A stretch of DNA of 64,000 nt, taken from contig WLNI01000002.1 in the NCBI GenBank assembly GCA_009699875.1, forward strand, positions 1 to 64,000. Direction: 5' to 3'. This DNA comes from Actinomycetota bacterium (GTDB taxonomy: Bacteria > Actinomycetota > Acidimicrobiia > Acidimicrobiales > RAAP-2). The translations under genes were made by a program, and so were the position numbers. The notes below the pieces were generated by a model. That model was not told the DNA's origin, made no database searches, and saw only the letters and a list, made by a program, of their open reading frames with translations. This document shows positions 27,517 through 36,418 of this stretch, piece after piece; the first letter of the stretch is position 1; each line of letters begins with the position of its first letter.

Positions 27517-27951
27517 ATGAGTGAAGTTCTAACGGCGAGAGAGCTGGGACACATGTCTCGAGAGGCGGTTGGTCGAGGAGATAAAGAAGGGTGGCTTGAG
27601 ATCTTTGCCCCTGACGCCATTGTGCAAGACCCAATTGGACCTTCCGCATTTGACCCTTCGGGCCAAGGCCATCATGGTCGAGACGCCATTGGAAAATTCT
27701 ACGACGAGGTGATCGCCTCAAGTGAGAAGATCACGTTTGAAATAATCTCTTCCACGTTGTGTGGCGACGAGTGTGCTGACGTTGGGATCATCCGCACGTG
27801 GCTTGCCGGCGGGACGCACGTTGCCATTGTTCACTGCGTCTTTACCTATAAGTCCAATGGCCAGAATCAGTTAGCAAGTCTTCGGGCGTATTGGGAGTTC
27901 GACAAGACTGAACTCGTCGAGGCTTCGACACTTGAAGATGACGCAGCGTAA
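27517..27951 (+). CDS. SnoaL-like (NTF2-fold) protein
   Basis: The 144-residue protein is SnoaL-like by its pattern: a helix pair with GWLEIFAPDAIVQDPIGPS, GREA-like HGRDAIGKFYDE, and strands CVFTYKSNGQ and RAYWEFD. Such small proteins act as isomerases, dehydratases or hydrolases on polar hydrophobic substrates. AAGGAG precedes the ATG. It follows the LLM oxidoreductase by 66 bp on the same strand, so a shared pathway is possible. Confidence 0.8.
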   Translation: MSEVLTARELGHMSREAVGRGDKEGWLEIFAPDAIVQDPIGPSAFDPSGQGHHGRDAIGKFYDEVIASSEKITFEIISSTLCGDECADVGIIRTWLAGGTHVAIVHCVFTYKSNGQNQLASLRAYWEFDKTELVEASTLEDDAA

Positions 27952-27958
27952 AGCTACG

Positions 27959-28825
27959 TCAGTCTGCGTCTCCAAGGAGTGCATTGACGACATCAGCTGG
28001 TGGGTTATTTAAATAGCCTTCTTTGGGCCAGTTAAACCAACCGGACGAGGCAAGAGCACCTCCGTCTGGGTGAAGTGTCATCCCTGTAATGAAAGATGAG
28101 AGATCAGACGCCAAAAACAGGGCGCACCCCGAAAAGTCGTTGTAGGAGCCTGCTCTTCCCAATGGAATTGAGATCTGATGGCGGAGATCTTGTTCATCAG
28201 GAGCACCAGGTGCCAACGCTTCGAGTGAGGGAGTCGGGATGTAGTCCGGTGCGATCGTATTGATTCGGATTCCCTGTGGAGCCATCTCCAGAGAAAGTGA
28301 GCGAGTCAGACTCGTCACCGCAGCCTTCATCGCTGCATAGACCGCAAACCCAGGGGCTGCCCGGTGCGCCTCAATTGAGGTGACGTTCACGATACTGGCG
28401 TTGCCAGTTCGCTCCATCCGAGGATGAGCAAGTTGAATGGCGTGGAGGAGCCAAATGAAGTTCGTTCGAATTAATGCGTCCCATCCTCGTGGGTTGGAGT
28501 CAACAAATGGTTGCCGAAAGGTCCCTCCAACAACATTGATCAAGATATCGAGTCCGCCATCGAAGGCGCTATCGGTTGACTCAAAAAATGACCCGAGTGC
28601 GTCAGGGTCTCGCGCATCAAGAACACTGGCCGAGACTTCGCCACCATTATCTCGGATGATGCCTTCGGTCTCGTGAAGACTTTCTTCATTGAGGTCACAA
28701 AGCGATACTCGCACTCCAGAGCGAGCGAGATCGATGGCACACGCTTGGCCAAGTCCACCGCCACCACCAATGATGATGGCTCGTTTCCCTGAGAGCCCTG
28801 CTCGTTGATCTAGAAAACTTGTCAT
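27959..28825 (-). CDS. SDR family oxidoreductase
   Basis: This is a 288-residue short-chain dehydrogenase. It has a cofactor loop rich in Gly (IIIGGGGGLGQACA) instead of the usual T-G-x3-G-x-G, NVVGG in place of NNAG, Ser in VNVTSIEAH and Y-x3-K (YAAMK). The C-terminus has the GMTLHPDGG form. The ATG at 28825 is chosen because GGGAG lies 6 nt upstream; a GTG at 28831 is also in frame. It is 10-15 bp downstream of the quinone oxidoreductase gene, so co-transcribed. Substrate unknown. Confidence 0.85.
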   Translation of the reverse strand: MTSFLDQRAGLSGKRAIIIGGGGGLGQACAIDLARSGVRVSLCDLNEESLHETEGIIRDNGGEVSASVLDARDPDALGSFFESTDSAFDGGLDILINVVGGTFRQPFVDSNPRGWDALIRTNFIWLLHAIQLAHPRMERTGNASIVNVTSIEAHRAAPGFAVYAAMKAAVTSLTRSLSLEMAPQGIRINTIAPDYIPTPSLEALAPGAPDEQDLRHQISIPLGRAGSYNDFSGCALFLASDLSSFITGMTLHPDGGALASSGWFNWPKEGYLNNPPADVVNALLGDAD

Positions 28826-28840
28826 TGACACTCCCTTGTT

Positions 28841-29800
28841 TTATGTCGCTTCACTCTTTGGCAAGAGGACGATTTTTCCAAACTTTCCACCGGCTACAAA
28901 TTGGTCGTAGGCAGTGGTTGCCTGGTCGAGGGGATAGGTCGCTTCGATCGGCACGATGAGTCGTCCATCGCCGAACGCAAGGAGGAGGTCTCGGCGAATG
29001 GCATCGGTCACGAAGGCTTTCTCTTCTCGAGTCCGGGCTCGAAGCGTTGATGCTCGAAGTGAACTTCTTGTAGCCATCAACTTCAAGAGATTTAACTCTG
29101 TGGACGCGCCACCACCGACTCCAATGACGACCACCCGAGCGTTGGTGGCGAGTGAATCGAGGACGCCGTTTTCCAAGCTGGCAGCCCCAACGAGTTCCAG
29201 GACGACGTCATAGGGACCTTGAGATGCGACGTCGTCGGGTTGAATGACGACGTCAGCTCCAAGTGTGCTGAGACGATCAGCCATGCTGAGGTCCCGGACC
29301 GACGCAGTGACGTGTGCTCCGAAGAGTCGACCGATCTGGATCGCTGCAGTTCCAACCCCACCGGCTGCACCCGTGACTAAGAGGCGTTCACCGAATCCGA
29401 GTGAGCCTTGTGTGATGACTGCATCATGGGCAGTGGTGAATGCTTCAGGAAAGCCACCAGCTGAAATATCGTCGACGCCCTCTGGGACGTGGAGAAGATG
29501 GGTCTCATCAACGCAGAGGAATTCAGCCTGGGCGCCCCCACCAACAATCCCCATCACGCGTTGACTTACTCGCCACGACGTCACGCCAGAACCGAGAGCG
29601 ACGATCTCTCCTGCAAATTCAAGTCCGGGGATATCGTCGGGCGACCCAGGGGGAGCGGGATAGAACCCTCTCCGCTGGAGCATGTCCGCACCGTTGAGTC
29701 CTGCTCCCGTCACGGCGACGATGACCTCACTCGTTCCAGGTGTTGGATCCGGACGCTGCTCGACTCGAAGCGCACCGTCATCGACAACGAGGGCTCTCAC
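28841..29800 (-). CDS. MDR-family quinone oxidoreductase-like (zinc-free alcohol dehydrogenase type)
   Basis: The 319-residue protein has a GroES-like N-domain (GLNGADMLQRRGFYPAPPGSPDDIPGLEFAGEI) and a Rossmann domain with VTGAAGGVGTAAIQIG. It lacks the catalytic and structural zinc ligands of alcohol dehydrogenases, as in NADPH:quinone reductases. The GTG at 29800 gives the normal family start (VRALVVDDGALRVE); the longer GTG at 29830 would read through a perfect inverted repeat. It is divergent from the glutathione peroxidase gene, so an oxidative-stress link is conceivable. Confidence 0.85.
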   Translation of the reverse strand: MRALVVDDGALRVEQRPDPTPGTSEVIVAVTGAGLNGADMLQRRGFYPAPPGSPDDIPGLEFAGEIVALGSGVTSWRVSQRVMGIVGGGAQAEFLCVDETHLLHVPEGVDDISAGGFPEAFTTAHDAVITQGSLGFGERLLVTGAAGGVGTAAIQIGRLFGAHVTASVRDLSMADRLSTLGADVVIQPDDVASQGPYDVVLELVGAASLENGVLDSLATNARVVVIGVGGGASTELNLLKLMATRSSLRASTLRARTREEKAFVTDAIRRDLLLAFGDGRLIVPIEATYPLDQATTAYDQFVAGGKFGKIVLLPKSEAT

Positions 29801-29819
29801 TTCGGAGCCCCGCTCCGAA
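29801..29819. promoter_or_regulatory. Perfect 8-bp inverted repeat abutting the quinone oxidoreductase start
   Basis: TTCGGAGC-CCC-GCTCCGAA ends directly before the GTG at 29800. If that start is right, the repeat is either an operator or an RNA hairpin placed against the start codon. If the GTG at 29830 is used instead, it merely encodes residues 4-10. Confidence 0.35.
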
Positions 29820-29911
29820 TCACGACACACCCGTTGATGAGGCTTCCCTGAGGCATGGCTTAAGCATGGCTCAAACTTACGGCAAGGGCCATTTGGGATC
29901 TATGCTCGGGC

Positions 29912-29924
29912 TAGTCTTGTTGCT
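29912..29924 (+). promoter_or_regulatory. Leaderless -10 element of the glutathione peroxidase gene
   Basis: TAGTCT at 29912-29917 lies exactly 7 nt before the ATG at 29925, and no Shine-Dalgarno-like purine run is present. Transcription would start at or next to the A of the ATG. No clear -35 box is seen. Confidence 0.5.
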
Positions 29925-30413
29925 ATGACTATTTATGACGCACCAATCAATACACTCGCAGGACAGCCATCTTCACTGAAAGAGTATGAGGGGAAAGCAC
30001 TACTCCTCGTCAACGTGGCATCGAAGTGTGGCTTGACTCCTCAGTACACCGGACTCGAAGCACTCCAGAAGGAGTATGAGGATCGTGGATTCACAGTTGT
30101 TGGTTTTCCATGCAACCAGTTCATGGGCCAAGAGCCAGGATCCGCCGAAGAGATTCAGTCCTTTTGTTCAAGCACCTATGGCGTGACCTTCCCATTGTTT
30201 GAAAAGATTGACGTCAACGGTGAGAATCGCCATTCAATCTATGAAGAGTTGACGGCGACAAAAGACGCCGACGGCGAAGCGGGGGACATCACCTGGAACT
30301 TTGAAAAGTTTTTGGTTTCACCCATCGGCGAAGTTGTTGGACGATTCCGACCTCAAGTCGAGCCCGCAGATCCAGCACTCGTCGCTGCCATCGAGGCGTA
30401 CCTCCCCGTCTAA
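29925..30413 (+). CDS. Glutathione peroxidase-family thiol peroxidase
   Basis: The 162-residue GPx-fold protein has peroxidatic Cys35 (NVASKCGLTPQY), Gln and Cys in FPCNQF (residues 62-66), Trp in DITWNFEKF and a Cys at 81 in the position of the resolving Cys of thioredoxin-dependent GPx proteins. Bacterial members with Cys rather than selenocysteine usually take electrons from thioredoxin, not glutathione. It reduces H2O2 and organic hydroperoxides. The transcript is probably leaderless. The HAD gene follows after 5 bp. Confidence 0.9.
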   Translation: MTIYDAPINTLAGQPSSLKEYEGKALLLVNVASKCGLTPQYTGLEALQKEYEDRGFTVVGFPCNQFMGQEPGSAEEIQSFCSSTYGVTFPLFEKIDVNGENRHSIYEELTATKDADGEAGDITWNFEKFLVSPIGEVVGRFRPQVEPADPALVAAIEAYLPV

Positions 30414-30418
30414 ACAAC

Positions 30419-31090
30419 GTGACGACGCCCACTAGGGCAGCCATTTTCGATATGGATGGCCTGCTGATTGACTCTGAGCCCCTCTGGCACGAAGCAGAGG
30501 TTGAGATATTCGGCGCACTTGGCGTACCACTTCTCCGAGCAGCGACGCGTTCGACGAAGGGAATGTTCGTTGATGAAGTCACGCAGTATTGGTTCGATCG
30601 GTTTCCCTGGGCGGGACCAACCCCTCAAGAGGTTGCGCTCCAAGTGCTCGAGCGAGTTGGAGAACTCGTCGTTGAGCGCGGACAAACCATGCCCGGTGCA
30701 ATCGAAACCGTTACCGCCATGTCGAACAGTGGGCCGATTGCACTGGCCTCGTCAACGCCCTACGGCTTAATCGCAGTCGTGCTCGCGCACATTGGACTGA
30801 GTGATGCCTTCGAGGTCATCTGCTCAGCGCAAGACGAAGAGTATGGAAAGCCGCATCCTGGAGTGTTTCTCACCACGGCTCGTAAACTCAATGTTTCCCC
30901 AGAAAACTGTTGCGTCTTTGAGGACTCTCTCGCTGGGATTTTGGCCGCCAAGGCTGCTCGCATGATCTGCGTCGCAGTGCCTGAGGTATCTGAACGCGGC
31001 TTCCCCGAAGTAGAGATTGCAGATATCTCACTCGATTCACTGACTGATTTTGACGCTGGTGAACTTGAGAAGATATTTGCTACTCGGTGA
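30419..31090 (+). CDS. HAD-family sugar-phosphatase-like hydrolase
   Basis: The 223-residue HAD hydrolase has motif I DMDGLLIDSE (nucleophile Asp11, Asp13), motif II Ser in ALASSTP, motif III Lys in GKPHPG and motif IV FEDSLAG. The cap and overall form resemble the beta-phosphoglucomutase/2-deoxyglucose-6-phosphatase (HxpB-like) group. The GTG start is 5 bp after the peroxidase stop, so the gene is probably co-transcribed. The substrate is likely a hexose or hexitol phosphate (family inference). A sugar transporter follows. Confidence 0.85.
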   Translation: MTTPTRAAIFDMDGLLIDSEPLWHEAEVEIFGALGVPLLRAATRSTKGMFVDEVTQYWFDRFPWAGPTPQEVALQVLERVGELVVERGQTMPGAIETVTAMSNSGPIALASSTPYGLIAVVLAHIGLSDAFEVICSAQDEEYGKPHPGVFLTTARKLNVSPENCCVFEDSLAGILAAKAARMICVAVPEVSERGFPEVEIADISLDSLTDFDAGELEKIFATR

Positions 31091-31143
31091 GAATCGGAGC
31101 CACGAAACTCAAGAATCCGCTCGTTGAGAACTGATCAGGGGTA

Positions 31144-31155
31144 TCGTTCGAACGA
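31144..31155. promoter_or_regulatory. 12-bp perfect palindrome upstream of the sugar transporter
   Basis: TCGTTCGAACGA lies 24 nt before the ATG at 31179, in an 88-bp gap after the HAD gene. Another CTCGTT half-site lies about 35 bp upstream. Its place between promoter and start fits an operator, but the regulator is unknown. Confidence 0.35.
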
Positions 31156-31178
31156 GCAGGACTACTTGGGGGTACGCC

Positions 31179-32636
31179 ATGAGTGAGAACGGAACAGTCG
31201 TCGCATCCGAAAGTTACACAAAACGTCCTCGCATGGCGCTGGCTTTGCTCGGAGTTGGACTTGTCATCATGTTGGCAGGTCTCCTCTTTGGCTACGACCA
31301 AGGAGTTATTTCAGGCGCACTTGACGGAATCAAGCGGGACTTTCACGTCAACACCTTCCTTCTTGAGATCATCACAAGCTGGGTCACATTGGGAGCCATG
31401 GCTGGGGCTATCGCAGCAGGAGCGATGGCTGACAAATTTGGCCGCCGGTGGACCATCTTGCTTGCATCTATCCTGTTTACCCTCGGAGCGCTCATCGAAG
31501 CCCTCGCTCCGGGATCCACCATTCTTGTCATAGGTCGCCTGACCGTTGGCTTTGGGGTCGGCGTTGCATCAGTAGCAGCGCCGCTCTACGCGTCAGAGAT
31601 GGCACCTGCTCGTCTTCGAGGCCGCTTCGTTTCGCTGTATCAATTTGCAATAACGGCGGGAATATTTGCAGCCTATTTTGTGGACTTCCTTCTTCAAGGC
31701 AGCGATCGATGGAGACTTATGCTCGGCATTTCAGCAGTGCCGGCGGTTCTCTTGGTGATTGCCGTCGTGCCGTTGCCTGACTCACCGCGCTGGTACATGA
31801 AAATGCTCCGCCGAAATGATGCTCAAAAGTCCTTGAAGCGCATTGAGCCACATTGCGACGTGGAAGAGCGACTTGATGAGATCGCCAAATCGGTAGAAGA
31901 CGACTCAAAGAAGTCCATGTCCTGGATGGGCGTCTTTGCTCTTCAATGGCGTAAACCCCTCATGATTGGCGTTACCTTGGCAATTCTCCAGCAGCTCACC
32001 GGAATCAACGCAATCATCTACTACGCCAATCAGATCTTTGCCTCTGCCGGGTTTACTTCTCCTGACAGCCAAAGCAAAGCCACACTTTGGGCTGTTGGAG
32101 GCGTCAATGTCATCGCCACTTTGGTGGCGGTGATGTGGGTCGATCGCTTTGGAAGAAAGCCGCTTCTCCTTATCGGCACCACAGGAATGTTCTTGAGCCT
32201 CGTTACGGTTGGAGCAATGTTCTTTAGTTTGGACAAGATAGACGCGGGAACCACAGCCCGAGTTTCAGAAAGTCAGGCTGGCATCGTGACGGTCATTGCC
32301 CTGGTGGTCTTCATCGCAAGTTTCGCATTTTCATTGGGACCAGTTGTCTGGACGGTTATTAATGAAATCTTTCCCTCTGAGGTTCGAGGAAAAGCTGTGG
32401 CGGTTGCAACTGCTGCGAATTGGTTTGCAGCCTGGCTTGTGAGTCAATTCTTCTTAACCTTGGTCGATGCCATCGGATCCTCCGGGGTCTTTTGGCTCTT
32501 CGCGTTCTTCTGCATCGTGACGTTCATCTTTGTCAAAAGGGTGATGCCAGAGACCAAGGGCCGCACGTTAGAAGAGATCCAAGAGATGTGGGGAGACAAG
32601 AAAAAACTCCATGACGCTATCCACGAACACCTCTAG
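31179..32636 (+). CDS. Sugar porter-family MFS transporter
   Basis: The 485-residue, 12-segment transporter carries the sugar-porter signatures: GYDQGVISGAL in TM1, D-x-x-G-R-R (DKFGRRW) after TM2, LPDSPRWYMK at the centre, QQLTGINAIIYY in TM7, D-R-F-G-R-K after TM8 and a C-terminal PETKGRTLEEI. Import of a hexose or pentose by proton symport is expected. It ends 13 bp from the convergent acetyltransferase gene. Confidence 0.9.
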   Translation: MSENGTVVASESYTKRPRMALALLGVGLVIMLAGLLFGYDQGVISGALDGIKRDFHVNTFLLEIITSWVTLGAMAGAIAAGAMADKFGRRWTILLASILFTLGALIEALAPGSTILVIGRLTVGFGVGVASVAAPLYASEMAPARLRGRFVSLYQFAITAGIFAAYFVDFLLQGSDRWRLMLGISAVPAVLLVIAVVPLPDSPRWYMKMLRRNDAQKSLKRIEPHCDVEERLDEIAKSVEDDSKKSMSWMGVFALQWRKPLMIGVTLAILQQLTGINAIIYYANQIFASAGFTSPDSQSKATLWAVGGVNVIATLVAVMWVDRFGRKPLLLIGTTGMFLSLVTVGAMFFSLDKIDAGTTARVSESQAGIVTVIALVVFIASFAFSLGPVVWTVINEIFPSEVRGKAVAVATAANWFAAWLVSQFFLTLVDAIGSSGVFWLFAFFCIVTFIFVKRVMPETKGRTLEEIQEMWGDKKKLHDAIHEHL

Positions 32637-32648
32637 AGGTAGAACGAA

Positions 32649-33125
32649 TTACGCTCGTATTTGTTTTGTAAATCGGATGGCCTCATGGTGTGTCGAGACA
32701 CTCACGGGGAGTTCGTCGACCTGGTCGAAACCGAGTGAGTGATAGAGCGACACCGCTTCGGGCTGTAACGGTCCAGTTTCAAGAACGAGCATCGAAAAGC
32801 CAAGGTCGCAACTTGCTTCTTCAACTGCACTCATCAATGAGCTCGCCACTCCTTGGCGACGAGCCTCGTCGTGGACCCAGAGTCGTTTCACTTCACCAAT
32901 GTGTGGCGTGATCCCTCGGACGCCAACACCTCCAACAACACCCAAACTGTTGGTGGCAACAAGGAAGACGCCGGTGGGTGGCTCAAAGGTGGATGCTTCT
33001 AATCCAGGAAGCTCGGCGAAAGGGCCGTAGCGCACGTGGAGTTCACGCTCGGCGGCGTCGATGGCAGTGTTGGCCAGAGAAGAAGTAAAGGAAACCTGAT
33101 GAATGTTCAGCGAACTCGCTTCCAT
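32649..33125 (-). CDS. GNAT-family N-acetyltransferase
   Basis: The 158-residue GNAT fold has the acetyl-CoA pyrophosphate loop in RLWVHDEARRQGVASSLM and the later LVLETGPLQPEAVSLYHSLGF strand-helix. The ATG at 33125 is taken as the start; the frame remains open to a GTG at 33149. TACGCT lies 8 nt before the ATG, in line with leaderless starts. It is divergent from ileS. The acceptor substrate cannot be predicted. Confidence 0.85.
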   Translation of the reverse strand: MEASSLNIHQVSFTSSLANTAIDAAERELHVRYGPFAELPGLEASTFEPPTGVFLVATNSLGVVGGVGVRGITPHIGEVKRLWVHDEARRQGVASSLMSAVEEASCDLGFSMLVLETGPLQPEAVSLYHSLGFDQVDELPVSVSTHHEAIRFTKQIRA

Positions 33126-33220
33126 GAGAGCCCAGCGTAAGGGTTCCACTGGGCTGGTCCAACAACACGGCGCCTGAGGCTCGGTAGGATCATGGTCTTA
33201 CCCGACATAGAAGGAGAGAC

Positions 33221-36200
33221 GTGTTCCGTTCGGTTAGCCCGAAGATTGATTTTGTTGCCATCGAGGCACAAGAACTCGAGCGCTGGCAGGCCCACGACAT
33301 CTTCGAGCGATCGATTTCAAACCGAGCTGGCGCAACGCCGTGGGTTTTCTATGAAGGACCGCCAACAGCCAATGGGAAACCAGGGCTTCATCACGTATGG
33401 GCAAGAGCCTATAAAGACCTCTTCTGTCGTTTCCAAACCATGCGGGGCCATCTTGTTGATCGTCGAGCTGGCTGGGACACCCATGGACTCCCCGTTGAGG
33501 TTGAAGTTGAGAAACGGCTCGGCATCTCAGGGAAAGAACAGATCGAACAAGAAGTGGGGATCGCAGAGTTTACGAGGCTGTGTAAAGAGTCAGTCTTGGG
33601 CTACGTGGATGACTGGCGAGTTCTTACTCAGCGCATTGGCTACTGGACTGATCTCGATGAGGCGTACTGGACGTTTGCTCCTGAATATGTTGAATCTGTT
33701 TGGTGGCAACTGAAGGAAATTTTCGACAAAGGGCTTCTCTATGAAGATCTCAAAGTCATTCCCTATTGTCCACGTTGTGGGACGTCGCTGAGTTCGCACG
33801 AACTTGGACAACCTGGAGTGTATGAAGACGAAGTCGACGAGTCCGCATACGTCGCACTCACAATCATCGATCCAGATAGCTCCCTCCTTGGCGACGCGAC
33901 AGAGATTGTGGTCTGGACAACGACACCATGGACCTTGCTTTCAAACACGGGCGTGGCGGTCAACCCAGCGTTGGATTACGCCGTTGTGGGAAACCGGATC
34001 GTTGCCAAAGATCTCGTTGATGATGTCTTTGGTGAGGGAGCAACAATCTCGAAAACGATTCCTGGTTCTACGCTTGTCGGCCTTCGCTACCAGCGCCCCT
34101 TTGACGACGTTGCTCTCGAGCCAGGCGGGATAGCAGGCATTGTTGTTGGGGCTGAGTACGTCACAACCGAAGAGGGAACAGGCCTTGTTCACTTGGCCCC
34201 AGCGTTTGGAGAGATTGACCGTCAAGTCGGTCGGGATAATAACTTGGTGACCTTGAATCCGGTGGGGCCAGATGGCTGCTTTAGCGACGCCGTATCGTGG
34301 CTTGAAGGCAAGCCCGTTCGAGAGACCAATACCGAAATTAACGACGTGCTCGAATCTCGAGGAGTCCTTGTTCGCAGGTTCAACTACACCCACGCCCTCC
34401 CACACTGCTGGCGTTGCAAGACCGTATTGATCTATTGGGGAAAGCCCAGTTGGTATATCGCGACATCTCAAGTCGCTCCTCGAATGATGGAGGAAAATAG
34501 TGGCATTGACTGGCACCCTGAACACATCCGAGACGGACGATTCGGAGAGTGGCTGGCAAACAACGTTGACTGGGCGCTCTCTCGTGATCGGTTCTGGGGA
34601 ACGCCTCTTCCTATTTGGAGGTGCACCGAAGGCCATCTCACCTGCATCGGAAGTCGAGTTGAACTCTCGGCACTTACGGGCCGGGACCTGAGCGAGATCG
34701 ACCCCCACCGCCCAGCTATTGACGAGGTGACATTCGACTGTCCCGAGTGCCTCGAACATGGCGACTCGTCAGTAGCGACCCGAGTCGAGCCAGTCATTGA
34801 TGCGTGGTTCGATTCTGGATCGATGCCCGCTGCGCAAGTCGGCTATCCCTGGGTGGAGGGATCAAAAGAAGCATTCTCATTTCCAGCCGACTTCATCACT
34901 GAAGCGATCGATCAGACCCGTGGATGGTTCTACTCACTTTTGGCAGTGAACACTCTGGTGTTTGATGCCTCTCCCTATCGACACGTCATGTGTCTTGGCC
35001 ACATTGTTGATGCAGACGGTCGAAAGATGTCGAAGTCACAGGGAAACATCATTGACCCCTACGAAATTCTTGACACCATTGGGGCCGACGGACTTCGTTG
35101 GTGGATGTACTCGCAAGGGTCTCCCTGGACACCGACCCGCGTTTCTATTCCTGCAATTCAGTCAGCCATGGGCGACGTGCTGGGAACTCTATGGAATACC
35201 TACAGTTTCTTCTCAACCTATGCGGCCCTCAACGAGTTTGACCTCGCTGATGATCGCATCCCTGAGCAGTCGCAACGGGGAGACTTGGATCGTTGGATTC
35301 TCTCTCGCACCCACGCGACGCTGAGAGAGGTGACGGCTCAATTGGAGTCCTACGAACCACTTGCGGCAGCCACGCCCATCGGAGACCTGATCGATGACGT
35401 GTCGAACTGGTACGTGCGCCGAAGCCGACGACGCTTTTGGAGAACCGATCCCTCAGCTCCTGCCTCAGACTCTCTTGCTGCTCAGGCGACGCTCCATGAC
35501 GTCCTCGTCATGATCTCTGAGATGCTCAGCCCGTTTACGCCATTCTTGGCTGACACGCTCTGGAGAGGACTCACGCAAGCAGGCGACGACGACTCGGTGC
35601 ACTTGAGCGACTGGCCAAGCGTGAACGAGTCACTGATTGACCCTCATCTCGAGGCGTCGATGGCCGTGGCTCGTCGGTTGACGTCTCTTGGTCGTGCTGC
35701 TCGCGCTGACGCTGGGGTAAAGGTGCGCCAGCCATTGGCGAGAGCGCTCGTTTTTTTGCCCGGAGGATCTCCTCAGCCCCCATCAGGAATTGTTGAAGAA
35801 GAGCTGAACGTGGACGCACTTGAAGAGGCGGGCGAGCTGTCACTTGTATTGACCTTCGAACTCGTCCCGAATTTCAAGACCGTGGGCCCGAGACTGGGTG
35901 AGTATGTCAAATACTTGAAGCCAGCCCTTGGAAAACTCGACAGTGTTGAAGCAGCACGTCTTCTTGAATCGGGGAGTTCAATTTCAGTCACACTTCCCGA
36001 TGGAGAGATTCAGCTTGGTCCCGATGACGTGGAGTTGCGAGTGAAATCCCAAGAAGGCTTTGCCGTTTCTCGAGAAGGTGGCGAAGTCGTCGCACTTGAC
36101 CTCACCTTGAACGATGAATTGATTCGTCGGGGCCTCGTTCGAGACGTGATTCGCCAAATCCAAGAGCTTCGTAAAAGTTCAGGATTTGAACTTTCGGATC

Positions 36201-36373
36201 GAATTGAACTCGATCTCGATGGGGCCGATGACCTCGATGAAAGCGATCTTGAACTCCTAGCAAATGAAGTTCTCGCACTCAGTATTCGACGGGGTGCTGG
36301 CCAGGGCGAAGGCCATCTTTTAGATCTGGATGATCATGGGGCAATCAAGGTGTGGCTATCGCCAACGGTTTGA
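33221..36373 (+). CDS. ileS: Isoleucyl-tRNA synthetase
   Basis: The 1050-residue class I synthetase has the HIGH-type motif in PTANGKPGLHHVWA (residues 48-61) and KMSKS at 602-606. A CP1 editing domain lies between them and an anticodon-binding domain follows (FWRTDPSAPASDSLAAQATL onward). The GLHHV form and the length match the type 2 (eukaryote-like) IleS found in many actinobacteria, which is typically less sensitive to mupirocin. GTG start with AAGGAGA 4 nt upstream. The upstream region is too short for, and lacks, a T-box. Confidence 0.95.
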   Translation: MFRSVSPKIDFVAIEAQELERWQAHDIFERSISNRAGATPWVFYEGPPTANGKPGLHHVWARAYKDLFCRFQTMRGHLVDRRAGWDTHGLPVEVEVEKRLGISGKEQIEQEVGIAEFTRLCKESVLGYVDDWRVLTQRIGYWTDLDEAYWTFAPEYVESVWWQLKEIFDKGLLYEDLKVIPYCPRCGTSLSSHELGQPGVYEDEVDESAYVALTIIDPDSSLLGDATEIVVWTTTPWTLLSNTGVAVNPALDYAVVGNRIVAKDLVDDVFGEGATISKTIPGSTLVGLRYQRPFDDVALEPGGIAGIVVGAEYVTTEEGTGLVHLAPAFGEIDRQVGRDNNLVTLNPVGPDGCFSDAVSWLEGKPVRETNTEINDVLESRGVLVRRFNYTHALPHCWRCKTVLIYWGKPSWYIATSQVAPRMMEENSGIDWHPEHIRDGRFGEWLANNVDWALSRDRFWGTPLPIWRCTEGHLTCIGSRVELSALTGRDLSEIDPHRPAIDEVTFDCPECLEHGDSSVATRVEPVIDAWFDSGSMPAAQVGYPWVEGSKEAFSFPADFITEAIDQTRGWFYSLLAVNTLVFDASPYRHVMCLGHIVDADGRKMSKSQGNIIDPYEILDTIGADGLRWWMYSQGSPWTPTRVSIPAIQSAMGDVLGTLWNTYSFFSTYAALNEFDLADDRIPEQSQRGDLDRWILSRTHATLREVTAQLESYEPLAAATPIGDLIDDVSNWYVRRSRRRFWRTDPSAPASDSLAAQATLHDVLVMISEMLSPFTPFLADTLWRGLTQAGDDDSVHLSDWPSVNESLIDPHLEASMAVARRLTSLGRAARADAGVKVRQPLARALVFLPGGSPQPPSGIVEEELNVDALEEAGELSLVLTFELVPNFKTVGPRLGEYVKYLKPALGKLDSVEAARLLESGSSISVTLPDGEIQLGPDDVELRVKSQEGFAVSREGGEVVALDLTLNDELIRRGLVRDVIRQIQELRKSSGFELSDRIELDLDGADDLDESDLELLANEVLALSIRRGAGQGEGHLLDLDDHGAIKVWLSPTV

Positions 36374-36418
36374 AATCAGACGAAGTGACCATTCTCGGCA
36401 AGCCGCTTGGGAGAACTT

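Noticed and set aside
33150-33220. Possible T-box before ileS
   Set aside because: The gap is only about 95 bp and lacks the T-box sequence and stem structure.
33941-34759. 272-residue minus-strand ORF inside ileS
   Set aside because: It is entirely opposite the conserved ileS core and has no domain features.
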